DNA of 64,000 nt from Variovorax sp. (GTDB lineage: Bacteria > Pseudomonadota > Gammaproteobacteria > Burkholderiales > Burkholderiaceae_C): positions 1 through 64,000 of the forward strand of contig JAGIAI010000038.1 of assembly GCA_017744935.1 (NCBI GenBank), in the 5' to 3' direction. Shown here piece after piece: positions 26,012-34,564 of this stretch. Numbering within the stretch: position 1 is the first letter of the stretch; every line of letters begins with the position of its first letter. Both the position numbers and the translations under genes were made by a program. The notes beneath the pieces are model-generated. The model was not told where the DNA came from and did not search any database. It saw nothing but the letters and a program-made list of their open reading frames with translations.

Positions 26012-26596
26012 TCAGCCGCGCTCGAACTTGAACACGGCCGTGCTCGCGCGCGCATTGGGCAACCAACGGACCTCGCGTCCGTTTTCGAGACCGAAGGCGT
26101 CGAGCACGCGCAGCCGGTTCTTGCCCGCGAGGACTTCAAAGTCCTTGAACGTGCCGACGCGGATGTTCGGCGTGTCGTACCACTGGTAGGGCAGGCGCTT
26201 CGTGACCGGCATGCGGCCGCGCGCGATGCTGAGGCGGTTGGGCCAGTGCGCGAAGTTCGGGAAGGCCACGACGCCGATCCGGCCGACGCGCGCGGTTTCG
26301 CGCAGCATGACCTCCGCATTGCGCAGATGCTGGAGCGTGTCGATCTGCAGCACGACATCGAACGAGGCGTCGTCGAACATCGCGAGGCCTTCATCGAGGT
26401 TGAGCTGGATCACGTCGACACCACGACGCACGCAATGCAACACGTTGCCGTCGGCAATCTCGACGCCGTAGCCGGTACAGCCGCGTTCGCGTTGGAGAAG
26501 ATCGAGCAGTGCGCCGTCGCCGCAGCCGAGATCGAGCACGCGGGAGCCTTCGGGCACGAGCCGCGCGATGAGCTGTTGGGTGTCCAGGTCGCTCAT
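26012..26596 (-). CDS. metW: Methionine biosynthesis protein MetW
   Basis: A 194-residue class I methyltransferase-fold protein (SAM motif VLDLGCGDGALLDLL at about 20-34) of the MetW family. MetW is encoded next to MetX in many proteobacteria and is needed for its full homoserine acyltransferase activity. Its ATG overlaps the metX stop (ATGA), so the two are translated together and should share the SAM-II riboswitch control upstream. Confidence 0.94.
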   Translation of the reverse strand: MSDLDTQQLIARLVPEGSRVLDLGCGDGALLDLLQRERGCTGYGVEIADGNVLHCVRRGVDVIQLNLDEGLAMFDDASFDVVLQIDTLQHLRNAEVMLRETARVGRIGVVAFPNFAHWPNRLSIARGRMPVTKRLPYQWYDTPNIRVGTFKDFEVLAGKNRLRVLDAFGLENGREVRWLPNARASTAVFKFERG

Positions 26597-27762
26597 GACG
26601 ATGCACCCTCGTTGTGGGTGGCCGGTGCAGCAATGCGATCGAAGTAGGAGCGAACAACGCTCATGTAGCGCACGTCGTCGAGGAGAAAGGCATCGTGACC
26701 GTGCGGCGCATCGATCTCGGCATAGCTCACGTTGCGCCGGTTGTCGAGCAGCCCCTTCACGATCTCCCGGCTGCGGGCGGGCGAGAAGCGCCAGTCGGTG
26801 GTGAAGCTCACGATCAGGAACTTGGCCATCGCCTTGGCCAGCGCGGCACGAAGATCGCCACCATGCGCCCGCGCCGGATCGAAATAGTCGAGCGCACGCG
26901 TGATGAGCAGGTAGGTGTTGGCGTCGAAGTACTCGCTGAACTTGTCGCCGTTGTAGCGCAGGTAGCTTTCGATCTGGAATTCGACTTCCTGCGTCGAGTA
27001 GAGAAAGTCCTGGTGACCCGCACTGCCTTCGACCGCATTGCGCAACGCACGGCCGAACTTCTCGTTCATCACGTCGTCGCTCTGATAGGTGATGTGGCCG
27101 ATCATCCGCGCGATGCGCAAGCCGCGCTGCGGTATGACGCTGTGCTCATAGAAATGGCCGCCGTGAAAGTCCGGATCGGTCACGATGGCTCGGCGAGCGA
27201 CTTCGTTGAATGCGATGTTCTGCGCCGTCAGGCTCGGTGCACTCGCAATGACCACCGCATGTTGCACACGCTCGGGATATTGGAGCGTCCACGACAACGC
27301 CTGCATGCCGCCGAGGCTGCCGCCCATCACAGCCGCCAAGGTACGGATACCGAGTGCGTCGAGGAGAGCGGCTTGCGCATTGACCCAGTCCTCCACCGTC
27401 ACCACCGGGAAGTCGGCGCCGTAGGCACGGCCCGTTTCGGGATTCGTGTGCATCGGCCCGGTCGAGCCGAAGCAGGAGCCGAGATTGTTGATCCCGATGA
27501 CGAAGAAGCGGTCGGTGTCGACGGGCTTGCCGGGACCGATCATGTTGTCCCACCAGCCTTCGGAGCGCTCCTGCCCCGCGTACACGCCCGCTACGTGGTG
27601 CGACGCATTGAGCGCATGACAGACGAGCACCGCATTGCTGCGGTCCGCGTTGAGTTCGCCATATGTTTCATAGGCGAGCGAGTAGTTGGAGATCGACGCG
27701 CCGCTGCGCAGGGCGAGCGGCCCGGCAAACTGCATCGATTGCGGTGTGACGACGAACGGCAT
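26593..27762 (-). CDS. metX: Homoserine O-acyltransferase MetX
   Basis: A 389-residue alpha/beta-hydrolase-fold enzyme acylating homoserine in the first committed step of methionine synthesis. The nucleophile elbow VMGGSLGGMQAL (Ser near residue 150), the acid in YAEIDAPHGHDAFL and its adjacent His complete the triad. The acyl donor (acetyl or succinyl) cannot be read with certainty. ATG 27762 fits homologues (MPFVVTPQSMQF), though it lies directly behind the T tract of the leader terminator and has no good ribosome site of its own. Confidence 0.93.
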   Translation of the reverse strand: MPFVVTPQSMQFAGPLALRSGASISNYSLAYETYGELNADRSNAVLVCHALNASHHVAGVYAGQERSEGWWDNMIGPGKPVDTDRFFVIGINNLGSCFGSTGPMHTNPETGRAYGADFPVVTVEDWVNAQAALLDALGIRTLAAVMGGSLGGMQALSWTLQYPERVQHAVVIASAPSLTAQNIAFNEVARRAIVTDPDFHGGHFYEHSVIPQRGLRIARMIGHITYQSDDVMNEKFGRALRNAVEGSAGHQDFLYSTQEVEFQIESYLRYNGDKFSEYFDANTYLLITRALDYFDPARAHGGDLRAALAKAMAKFLIVSFTTDWRFSPARSREIVKGLLDNRRNVSYAEIDAPHGHDAFLLDDVRYMSVVRSYFDRIAAPATHNEGASS

Positions 27763-27767
27763 GAATG

Positions 27768-27800
27768 AAAAAACCCGGCCTCGCCAAAAACGAGCCGGGT
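27768..27800 (-). terminator. Intrinsic terminator in the metX leader (SAM-II expression platform)
   Basis: On the minus strand CCCGGCTCG and CGAGGCCGGG form a GC-rich hairpin with one bulged G and a TTTTTGG loop, followed by T6. It sits between the SAM-II aptamer and the metX ATG, which fits premature termination when SAM is abundant. Confidence 0.85.
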
Positions 27801-27808
27801 CACGGCGT

Positions 27809-27860
27809 CCGTCTTTAGCTGCATTTATCAAGCGCCCGCAAGCTGGAGCAAATCGGCGCG
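27809..27860 (-). ncRNA. SAM-II riboswitch aptamer
   Basis: The 52-nt minus-strand stretch matches the SAM-II (metA motif) consensus: P1 strands CGCGCC and GGCGC, the conserved GATTT after the first strand, and the long 3' element TGATAAATG followed by CAGCTAAAG. An AGCT in the loop can pair with the 3' AGCT to give the pseudoknot. The class binds S-adenosylmethionine and represses methionine synthesis genes. The aptamer starts just after a predicted transcription start and is followed by a terminator and metX. Confidence 0.92.
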
Positions 27861-27866
27861 TGCAGA

Positions 27867-27897
27867 AGTATATGCCCAGCGCCGATTCACGGCTCAA
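27867..27897 (-). promoter_or_regulatory. Candidate metX promoter
   Basis: Minus strand TTGAGC (27892-27897) and TATACT (27867-27872) with a 19-nt spacer. Initiation about 7 nt downstream would start the RNA at the first bases of the SAM-II aptamer. The -35 box overlaps the stop codon of the upstream exporter gene. The spacer is longer than ideal. Confidence 0.5.
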
Positions 27898-28460
27898 CCC
27901 CAGTCGATCAACGCAGCCACGCCGAGCACCAGGAAGATGACGGCGGAGATGCTGTGCACGAGCTTGATCGGCACGCGGCGCACGATACGCTCCCCAAGCC
28001 ATACGACGGGCGCGTTGGCCAGCATCATCCCGATCGTCGTGCCCATGACGACCCACACGTAGGCATCCACGTAGCGGGCCGCGAGCATGACGGTCGCGAT
28101 CTGTGTCTTGTCGCCCATCTCGGCGAGGAAAAAGGCGATGGCCGTCGTGCCGAACACGCCGAAGCGCGAGGAGTTGGGGACTTCGTCATCGTCGAGCTTG
28201 TCGGGGATGAGCATCCAGAGCGCCATCGCGATGAAGGAGCCGCCAAGAATCCATCGAAGCACCGTCGGGCCGAGGAAGTGCGTGACCCAGTTGCCGACGG
28301 CGCCGGCCAACGCGTGGTTCAGTATGGTGGACGTGAGGATGCCCAGGACGATGGGCCAGGGCTTGCGAAATCGCGCGGCGAGCACGAGGGAGAGCAGCTG
28401 GGTCTTGTCGCCCATTTCGGCGAGCGCGACCACGCCGGTGGCAACGAAAAAAGCTTCCAT
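27894..28460 (-). CDS. GDT1/UPF0016 (TMEM165) family manganese exporter
   Basis: A 188-residue membrane protein with six hydrophobic segments in two homologous halves. Each half has the family motif E-x-G-D-K-T (ALAEMGDKTQLLSL near residue 12, FLAEMGDKTQIATV near 105). The family exports Mn2+ or exchanges Ca2+/Mn2+ for protons. ATG 28460 follows a GAGGAAA site. The manganese riboswitch in its leader strongly supports Mn2+ as the physiological ion. Confidence 0.92.
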   Translation of the reverse strand: MEAFFVATGVVALAEMGDKTQLLSLVLAARFRKPWPIVLGILTSTILNHALAGAVGNWVTHFLGPTVLRWILGGSFIAMALWMLIPDKLDDDEVPNSSRFGVFGTTAIAFFLAEMGDKTQIATVMLAARYVDAYVWVVMGTTIGMMLANAPVVWLGERIVRRVPIKLVHSISAVIFLVLGVAALIDWG

Positions 28461-28530
28461 GAATAGGATTTCCTCGGCCGAAGACGCAATTGACCGCGCC
28501 ACCCCTCGGCCGAACCCGAAGTCGCGCGGT
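28461..28530 (-). promoter_or_regulatory. Expression platform of the manganese riboswitch
   Basis: A 10-bp hairpin (TTGACCGCGC, complement at 28524-28533; GCGCGGTCAA, complement at 28490-28499) overlaps the 3' strand of aptamer P1, so the two are mutually exclusive. Two copies of TTCGGCCGAGG (minus strand, at 504-514 and 472-482 of the 28,000 block) contain the palindrome TCGGCCGA; the second copy merges into the ribosome site, so copy-to-copy pairing could occlude it. Translational control is inferred. Confidence 0.6.
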
Positions 28531-28640
28531 CAAAGGTCTCGCCAGGCTGCACGCTGCTTACGCCATATCCCACATGGTGTAGGACAAGTCTGTTGACGCA
28601 AACCCTTCTCGTAATGGAAGGCGGCTACTCCCCAATGACG
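28531..28640 (-). ncRNA. yybP-ykoY manganese riboswitch
   Basis: Read on the minus strand, the leader of the exporter gene contains the conserved elements in order: GGGGAGTAGC (28624-28633), then TGCGTCAACA, then GGCGAGACCTTTG ending at 28531. This matches the Mn2+-sensing yybP-ykoY class, which in E. coli controls mntP and alx. Its position directly in front of a GDT1-family exporter agrees with activation by high Mn2+. A TACAAT at 28646-28651 would start RNA at the aptamer. Confidence 0.9.
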
Positions 28641-28896
28641 TCGGGATTGTAGCCTACCGTCGCACCTTGGTTGTAAGTGTGCGCAAACTTGTAGTTTATT
28701 TTTGCCGGGGGTGGTACTGGGGGCAAATTCCTAGTTGCACAACACGTATTTCCCACATAATGCGCGAGCATCCCTCCGCATTTCGGTCGGATGCAATCGG
28801 TGATCGGTCAGTTTCGCGCAACTTGTCGAGTGTTTTCGACCTGTGGTGCTTTCGGGACTCCATCGCTTTTTTTCTGTGTTTATTAGGAGTCCCTTG
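28641..28896. promoter_or_regulatory. Divergent promoter region and 5' leader of the RRM gene
   Basis: 256 bp without a gene, between two divergent transcripts. The minus side carries TACAAT (28646-28651) for the manganese exporter. The plus side is less GC-rich than the rest of the window, with TTGCAC (28735-28740) and CATAAT (28756-28761) as a weak promoter candidate, and an inverted repeat TTTGCC ... GGCAAA (28710-28736). A plus transcript from there would have a leader over 100 nt. No further gene seen. Confidence 0.4.
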
Positions 28897-29412
<516 letters not shown>

Positions 29413-29440
29413 TCGCTCGACCTCTTTCCATCTCGGAATG

Positions 29441-29468
29441 AAAAAGGCTCCCCTCGGGAGCCTTTTTT
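29441..29468. terminator. Bidirectional terminator between RRM and SDR genes
   Basis: GGCTCCC / GGGAGCC with a CTC loop, preceded by A5 and followed by T6, so it can act in both directions for the convergent genes. Confidence 0.93.
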
Positions 29469-29493
29469 CATGGTCGACGCTTTAAGAATCCGC

Positions 29494-30267
29494 CTATTCG
29501 CTCGCGCGCCGTTTTCGCCCGCGACCCTGGACGACGCGGTCGAAGAGAGCATTGGGAAGAACGCGCAGAAGCTTCGCAACCACGTCCATCTGCCACGGAA
29601 TCACGCGATAGCTCGTACCCGCCTCGATTGCATTGAACGCTTTGTCGGCGAAATCGGACGGCTGCATCAGGAACGGCATGCCGTATCGGTTCCCTTGCGT
29701 GAGCGGTGTATCGACGTAGCCTGGCAAGATGGTCACGACCTTGACGCCGCTGCCGCGAAGCTCCGTTCGCAAGCTCTCGCAGTACGCCACCACACCTGCC
29801 TTGCTCGCACAGTAGGCGCCATGCCCTGGCAGGCCGCGAATGGCTGCGACGCTGCCAATGCCTACGAGCCGGCCGCTGCCGCGTGACTGCATCGCGCGCA
29901 CAAAGGGATGGAAAGTCGCGGCCACGCCGACATTGTTGATCGCCAGCAGCCGCGCGAATACGTCGAGGTCGCCGCGCTCGGTTGTGTCGATCCCGACGCT
30001 GATGCCGGCATTGGCGATCACCACGTCGGGCAGGCCCTGCCGTTCGAGGCACGCTGCGCCGGCCGCGACGATGCTGTCGATCTGCGCCACATCGGCGCTG
30101 TAGATGCCGACCCGAGAAGCGTCAATCTTCTTCTTCGCGACCCAGGCTTCGATTTCGGCTGTACGCCGCGCGACAAGCGCAAGGTCGTAGCCCGCGTCAT
30201 GGAAGCGCGCGGCCAAAGCCTGCCCGATGCCGCTGGATGCACCGGTAATGAACGCGAGACGCTTCAT
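29494..30267 (-). CDS. Short-chain dehydrogenase/reductase
   Basis: A 257-residue Rossmann-fold SDR. The cofactor motif TGASSGIGQALA (about 8-19), NAGIS and catalytic Ser...YCASKAG (Tyr-x-x-x-Lys) are intact. The C-terminal basic tail ends RGRKRRASE. The substrate is unknown. It lies 6 bp downstream of lptC and so ends the kdsD-kdsC-lptC transcript, in the place where many betaproteobacteria have lptA-lptB. Confidence 0.9.
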   Translation of the reverse strand: MKRLAFITGASSGIGQALAARFHDAGYDLALVARRTAEIEAWVAKKKIDASRVGIYSADVAQIDSIVAAGAACLERQGLPDVVIANAGISVGIDTTERGDLDVFARLLAINNVGVAATFHPFVRAMQSRGSGRLVGIGSVAAIRGLPGHGAYCASKAGVVAYCESLRTELRGSGVKVVTILPGYVDTPLTQGNRYGMPFLMQPSDFADKAFNAIEAGTSYRVIPWQMDVVAKLLRVLPNALFDRVVQGRGRKRRASE

Positions 30268-30273
30268 GGTGTG

Positions 30274-30915
30274 TCAGCGCTTGCCGGCCGCCGGGGCCTG
30301 CGACGGGATCAGAACGCCGCGGACGCGGCCCTGGAGATTGGCGATGCCGGTCGCGTTGTCATAGTCCATCGAGTCCGAGGTGAATTTGTCCGTGCCACGC
30401 ATCAGCTCGACTGGCTTGTTCGACTTCACTCGTTCCGTGTCGGTGAAGACGTGCAGGAAATCGCCCCGAAACTCCAGGCGGGGAATGACCGCGCCGTTGG
30501 GACCGACCGCCGCATCCCGGATCACGATCGCGTTGCCAAACAACTGGATTTCAGTGCCATCGCCGTTTGAAAGGCCGCGTTGCGCGGTGCCGTGCATGAC
30601 CAGCCCGTCATCCGAGATGGAGCGGAAGCGCACTTCGTCGACCTCGAGCGTGTCGTTGTCCGGATAGTGCCGGCCTTCCTTGCCGAACAGCTCGCTGCGC
30701 AACTCGCCGCTGGGCAGGAAGCTCTTCACCACAAAACCGCGCATGAAAAAGTCGGGCTCGTGGACCGGCGCCTCCTTCGGCGCAGGCTCCAACAGCTTGG
30801 GCGCATTACGAACCAGCCAATAGGTGCCCAGTGCGAGCGCCGCGGTCAGGATCAGAGGCAGATAGATCGTGACGCGATCGAATCCGTCGCGCAGCAGGCT
30901 CCAGGCCGACCTCAT
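30274..30915 (-). CDS. lptC: LPS export protein LptC
   Basis: A 213-residue bitopic inner-membrane protein: one N-terminal helix (about 16-38, YLPLILTAALALGTYWLV) and a periplasmic LptC beta-jellyroll (about 60-190, DFFMRGFVVKSF and DEVRFRSISDDG). It takes LPS from LptB2FG and passes it to LptA. ATG 30915 overlaps the kdsC stop by 4 nt; the upstream in-frame extension is not LptC-like. Confidence 0.92.
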   Translation of the reverse strand: MRSAWSLLRDGFDRVTIYLPLILTAALALGTYWLVRNAPKLLEPAPKEAPVHEPDFFMRGFVVKSFLPSGELRSELFGKEGRHYPDNDTLEVDEVRFRSISDDGLVMHGTAQRGLSNGDGTEIQLFGNAIVIRDAAVGPNGAVIPRLEFRGDFLHVFTDTERVKSNKPVELMRGTDKFTSDSMDYDNATGIANLQGRVRGVLIPSQAPAAGKR

Positions 30916-31460
30916 GCGGGCAGGCCTCGCGCGGCATCCAGGAATCGACGGTAGTGCCCGCCCGCAGTCAGAAGCAGGTCGCAAAACTCGCGCGCCGCGC
31001 CCTCGCCGCCGCGCGCGCGCGTCACATGGTGCGCGATGGCACGCACTTCGGCATGAGCGTTTGCGGGTGCCGCGGCGAATGCGGCGCGCGTGAGCACGGG
31101 CAGATCGGGCCAGTCGTCGCCAATCGCGGCGGCTTGCGTCCAGTCCAGGCCCAGCGAAGCCAGCATGGCCTCCGCGGCGGGGAGCTTGTTTTCGGTGCCG
31201 TAGCGCACGTGCTCAATGCCGAGCGCCTCGAGGCGTACGCGCAGCGGTTTGGAGTCGCGGCCGGTGATCACCGCCGGCTTGATGCCGGCCGAGCGCAGCA
31301 GCTTGAGGCCGTAGCCGTCGAGGATGCTGAAGCGCTTGAGCGTCTCGCCGTGCTCGCTGAAATACACACCTCCGTCGGTCAGCACGCCATCGACGTCGAA
31401 GAACGCGATGCGAACGTCCTGCGCGGCGAGCAGGGTCTCCGCCTTGAATTCCAACGGCAT
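30912..31460 (-). CDS. kdsC: 3-deoxy-D-manno-octulosonate 8-phosphate phosphatase KdsC
   Basis: A 182-residue HAD phosphatase releasing Kdo from Kdo-8-phosphate. The catalytic FFDVDGVLTDGGVYF (nucleophile Asp near residue 21), ITGRDSK and the metal-binding IGDDWPDLPV are intact; length matches the compact capless KdsC subclass. Its ATG overlaps the kdsD stop (TGATG). Confidence 0.95.
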   Translation of the reverse strand: MPLEFKAETLLAAQDVRIAFFDVDGVLTDGGVYFSEHGETLKRFSILDGYGLKLLRSAGIKPAVITGRDSKPLRVRLEALGIEHVRYGTENKLPAAEAMLASLGLDWTQAAAIGDDWPDLPVLTRAAFAAAPANAHAEVRAIAHHVTRARGGEGAAREFCDLLLTAGGHYRRFLDAARGLPA

Positions 31461-32461
31461 CAGATGACTTTCGCGCGCATCAGGTCGTTGATGCTGAGCA
31501 CACCGATGAGCACCCCGGAGGCGTCGACGACCAGCACGCTGGTGATGCGGTGCTGTTCCATGACTTCGGCAGCTTCGGCGGCCAACGCCTCGGCGCGCAA
31601 GGTGCGCGGACCGACATGCATGACATCGCGGGCGGTCAGCGCGCGCAGATCCGCGCCCGTCTCGACCTGCCGGCGGAGGTCGCCGTCGGTGAAGATCCCG
31701 ATCGCCCGACCATCGGAACCGACGACTGCGGCGGCGCCGAGCCCCTTCGCGCTCATTTCGCGCATCAGATCGGTGAAGCTGGCTTCAGGCGGGACGCGCG
31801 GCACGTCGTCGCCAGAGCGCATGACGTCGCTCACATGGGTAAGCAGTTTCCGGCCCAGCGCACCGCCAGGATGCGATCGCGCGAAATCGTCGGTGCCGAA
31901 GCCTCGCGCATCGAGCAAGGCAACGGCGAGTGCATCGCCTAGGGCCATTTGTGCCGTGGTGCTGGCGGTCGGCGCCAGATTGAGCGGGCACGCCTCTTTC
32001 TCGACGCCGCTGTCCAGAACGATGTCGGCGTGGCGCGCGAGCGTGGAATCGGCTCGGCCGGTCATCCCGATCAGCGGCACGCCCTGGCGCTTGACCACAG
32101 GAAGAATGACGGTGAGTTCCTCGACTTCGCCGCTGTTGGAGATGGCGAGCACGAGATCGACGGCCTTGATCATCCCGAGGTCGCCATGGCTGGCTTCGGC
32201 GGGGTGCACGAACATCGCCGGCGTGCCGGTCGAGGCGAGGGTGGCCGCGATCTTGCGACCCACGTGGCCACTCTTGCCCATGCCCATGACGACGACACGA
32301 CCGCGAACGTCAAGAATCTTGCGGACGGCTTCGACGAAGCTGGGTCCGACCCGATCCCTCAGGCCGAGCACGGCAGCCGCTTCGATGTCGAAGGTGACGC
32401 GCGCCCGTGCGAGCATGTCTTCGGGCGTGGCCGCGGAGGGCAGATCAGGGCGAGAGCTCAT
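31460..32461 (-). CDS. kdsD: D-arabinose 5-phosphate isomerase KdsD
   Basis: A 333-residue SIS plus tandem CBS protein (KpsF/GutQ family) converting ribulose-5-phosphate to arabinose-5-phosphate, the first Kdo precursor. The SIS domain spans about 25-180 (GMGKSGHVGRKIAATLAS, HPAEASHGDLG, ISNSGEVEEL). The CBS pair runs from about 205 to the end. First gene of kdsD-kdsC-lptC-SDR; divergent from the antiporter gene, with 98 bp between them. Confidence 0.95.
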   Translation of the reverse strand: MSSRPDLPSAATPEDMLARARVTFDIEAAAVLGLRDRVGPSFVEAVRKILDVRGRVVVMGMGKSGHVGRKIAATLASTGTPAMFVHPAEASHGDLGMIKAVDLVLAISNSGEVEELTVILPVVKRQGVPLIGMTGRADSTLARHADIVLDSGVEKEACPLNLAPTASTTAQMALGDALAVALLDARGFGTDDFARSHPGGALGRKLLTHVSDVMRSGDDVPRVPPEASFTDLMREMSAKGLGAAAVVGSDGRAIGIFTDGDLRRQVETGADLRALTARDVMHVGPRTLRAEALAAEAAEVMEQHRITSVLVVDASGVLIGVLSINDLMRAKVI

Positions 32462-32559
32462 CGCGGAATTTTATCGGGCGCGACCGGAACGGTAGAAATA
32501 TGGGGAACAGGGTGAAACGCGGGACGCGGGAAGCCGGCCACATTCAGTAGCATCGGCTC

Positions 32560-34545
32560 ATGACCTCGTTCGATCTCACCCTGATGTACCTGCTCGCGGC
32601 AGTGATCGGCGTGGTCGTGTGCCGGTTCCTCAAGCTGCCTCCGATGCTGGGCTATCTGACAGCCGGCGTCCTGATCGGGCCCCACGCCTTCGCGCTGGCC
32701 CAGAACTCCGAAGGCATCCAGCACCTGGGCGAGTTCGGCGTGGTCTTCCTGATGTTCGTGATCGGGCTCGAATTCAGCCTGCCCAAACTGCGAGCCATGC
32801 GAAAGCACGTGTTCGGCCTCGGGCTGCTGCAGGTGGTGCTGACCATCGCGATCGCGACCGCTGGTGCGCTGCTGGTGTCTACGATGCTGCCGGTCGCCCG
32901 GCAACTGAACTGGCAGACCGCGCTGGTGCTGTCCGGTGCGCTGGCGATGAGCAGCACCGCGATCGTCGTGAAGCTGATGGCCGAGCGCCTGGAACTCGAC
33001 AGCGAGCACGGCAAGCGGGTCATGGGCGTTCTGCTGTTCCAGGATCTTGCGGTGGTTCCGCTGCTGGTCATCATTCCCGCGCTGGGTGCGCCGCCCGAAG
33101 CACTGCTGAAGGCACTCGCCATCGCCGTCATCAAGGCGGCACTGCTGATCGCCGTCCTGCTCTACGGCGGTCCGCGCATCATGCGCTGGTGGTTGACGCT
33201 CGTCGCGCGCCGGCGCAGCGAGGAACTCTTCATGCTCAACCTGCTGCTGGTGACACTGGGACTGGCCTGGCTGACGGAACTGGCCGGCCTGAGCCTGGCG
33301 CTGGGGGCGTTCGTCGCAGGCATGCTCGTCTCCGAGACCGAGTTCAAGCACCAGGTGGAAACGGACATCCGCCCGTTCCATGATGTGCTGCTGGGGCTGT
33401 TCTTCATCACGATCGGGATGTCGCTCGACTGGCATGTCGTCGTGCAGCACTGGGCGGTCGTGTTGCTCTTGCTCCTGCTGCCTTTGGCTTTCAAGCTGAC
33501 GCTGGTCACCGTGCTGGCCCGCCTGCTGGGCGCGACGACGGGCGTGTCGCTGCGCACGGGTCTTTATCTCGCTCAGGCGGGTGAGTTCGGCTTTGTGCTG
33601 CTTGCGCTCGCGCAAGGCAAGGGCCTGTTGCCCGAATGGCTGGTGAATCCGGTGCTTGCGTCGATGGTGCTGTCGATGCTGTCGACGCCGTTCATCATCA
33701 TGTACAGCAACCGCATCGTCCGAAAACTGGTCGCCAGCGACTGGCTGCAACAGTCGCTGCAGATGACGACGATTGCCCGCAAGACGATCAACACCGCCCA
33801 GCACGTGATCATCTGCGGCTACGGTCGCTGCGGACAGAACCTCGCGCGGGTGCTGGAGCGCGAGGGGATCCCCTACCTGGCGCTCGACCTCGATCCCGAC
33901 CGCGTCCGGCAAGCCGCTGCCGCGGGCGACTCGGTCGTTTTCGGCGACGCGTCCCGGTTGCAGGCGCTGATGGCTGCGGGCCTCGCGCGGGCGAGCGCAC
34001 TGGTCGTCACCTACCACGACGTGCCGGGTGCGCTCAAAGTGCTCGCGAATGCGCGCGCGCACGCACCGCAGGTTCCGGTCATCGTCCGGACGCAGGACGA
34101 CCGCGATCTGGAAAAGTTGCAGACGGCGGGCGCCACCGAGGTGGTACCGGAGGCCATCGAAGGTTCGCTCATGCTCGCGAGCCATGCGCTGGCGTTGGTC
34201 GGCGTACCGATGCGGCGCGTGATCCGCGTGGTGCAAGACCAGCGGGACGCGCGCTACAACCTGCTGCGCGGTTACTTCCACGGCGCCGACGACGACAAGG
34301 CCGACGAACTGGATCACGTGCGGCTCAACACCTTCACGCTTTCGGCCGGCGCGCGCGCGATAGGCCAACCGCTCGCGCGCCTGGCGCTCGAAGCGCTGGG
34401 TGTGCGCGTGGCAAGCTTGCGCCGTCGCGACGGCAAGACCGCCGACGCGACGGACGACGCGGTGCTGGCGGACGGCGACACGCTGGTGCTGTCGGGCAAG
34501 CCCGGCGCGTTGGCCATGGCCATCGACAAGCTCCAGAAGGGCTGA
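32560..34545 (+). CDS. KefC/YbaL-type monovalent cation:proton antiporter (CPA2)
   Basis: A 661-residue protein with an N-terminal Na+/H+ exchanger domain of about twelve helices (residues 5-390). A cytoplasmic RCK/TrkA-N domain follows (about 410-530, VIICGYGRCGQNLARVLE dinucleotide site) and then a TrkA-C domain (about 575-655). These proteins move K+ out against H+ and are gated by nucleotides or glutathione adducts. No KefF/KefG-type ancillary protein is adjacent. Confidence 0.93.
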   Translation: MTSFDLTLMYLLAAVIGVVVCRFLKLPPMLGYLTAGVLIGPHAFALAQNSEGIQHLGEFGVVFLMFVIGLEFSLPKLRAMRKHVFGLGLLQVVLTIAIATAGALLVSTMLPVARQLNWQTALVLSGALAMSSTAIVVKLMAERLELDSEHGKRVMGVLLFQDLAVVPLLVIIPALGAPPEALLKALAIAVIKAALLIAVLLYGGPRIMRWWLTLVARRRSEELFMLNLLLVTLGLAWLTELAGLSLALGAFVAGMLVSETEFKHQVETDIRPFHDVLLGLFFITIGMSLDWHVVVQHWAVVLLLLLLPLAFKLTLVTVLARLLGATTGVSLRTGLYLAQAGEFGFVLLALAQGKGLLPEWLVNPVLASMVLSMLSTPFIIMYSNRIVRKLVASDWLQQSLQMTTIARKTINTAQHVIICGYGRCGQNLARVLEREGIPYLALDLDPDRVRQAAAAGDSVVFGDASRLQALMAAGLARASALVVTYHDVPGALKVLANARAHAPQVPVIVRTQDDRDLEKLQTAGATEVVPEAIEGSLMLASHALALVGVPMRRVIRVVQDQRDARYNLLRGYFHGADDDKADELDHVRLNTFTLSAGARAIGQPLARLALEALGVRVASLRRRDGKTADATDDAVLADGDTLVLSGKPGALAMAIDKLQKG

Positions 34546-34564
34546 GGCCGAGCAGTCGCGCGGC

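Noticed and set aside
32458..34368. A 636-codon Gln/His-rich minus-strand frame opposite the KefC-like gene
   Set aside because: Antisense shadow of a gene with clear antiporter and TrkA domains.
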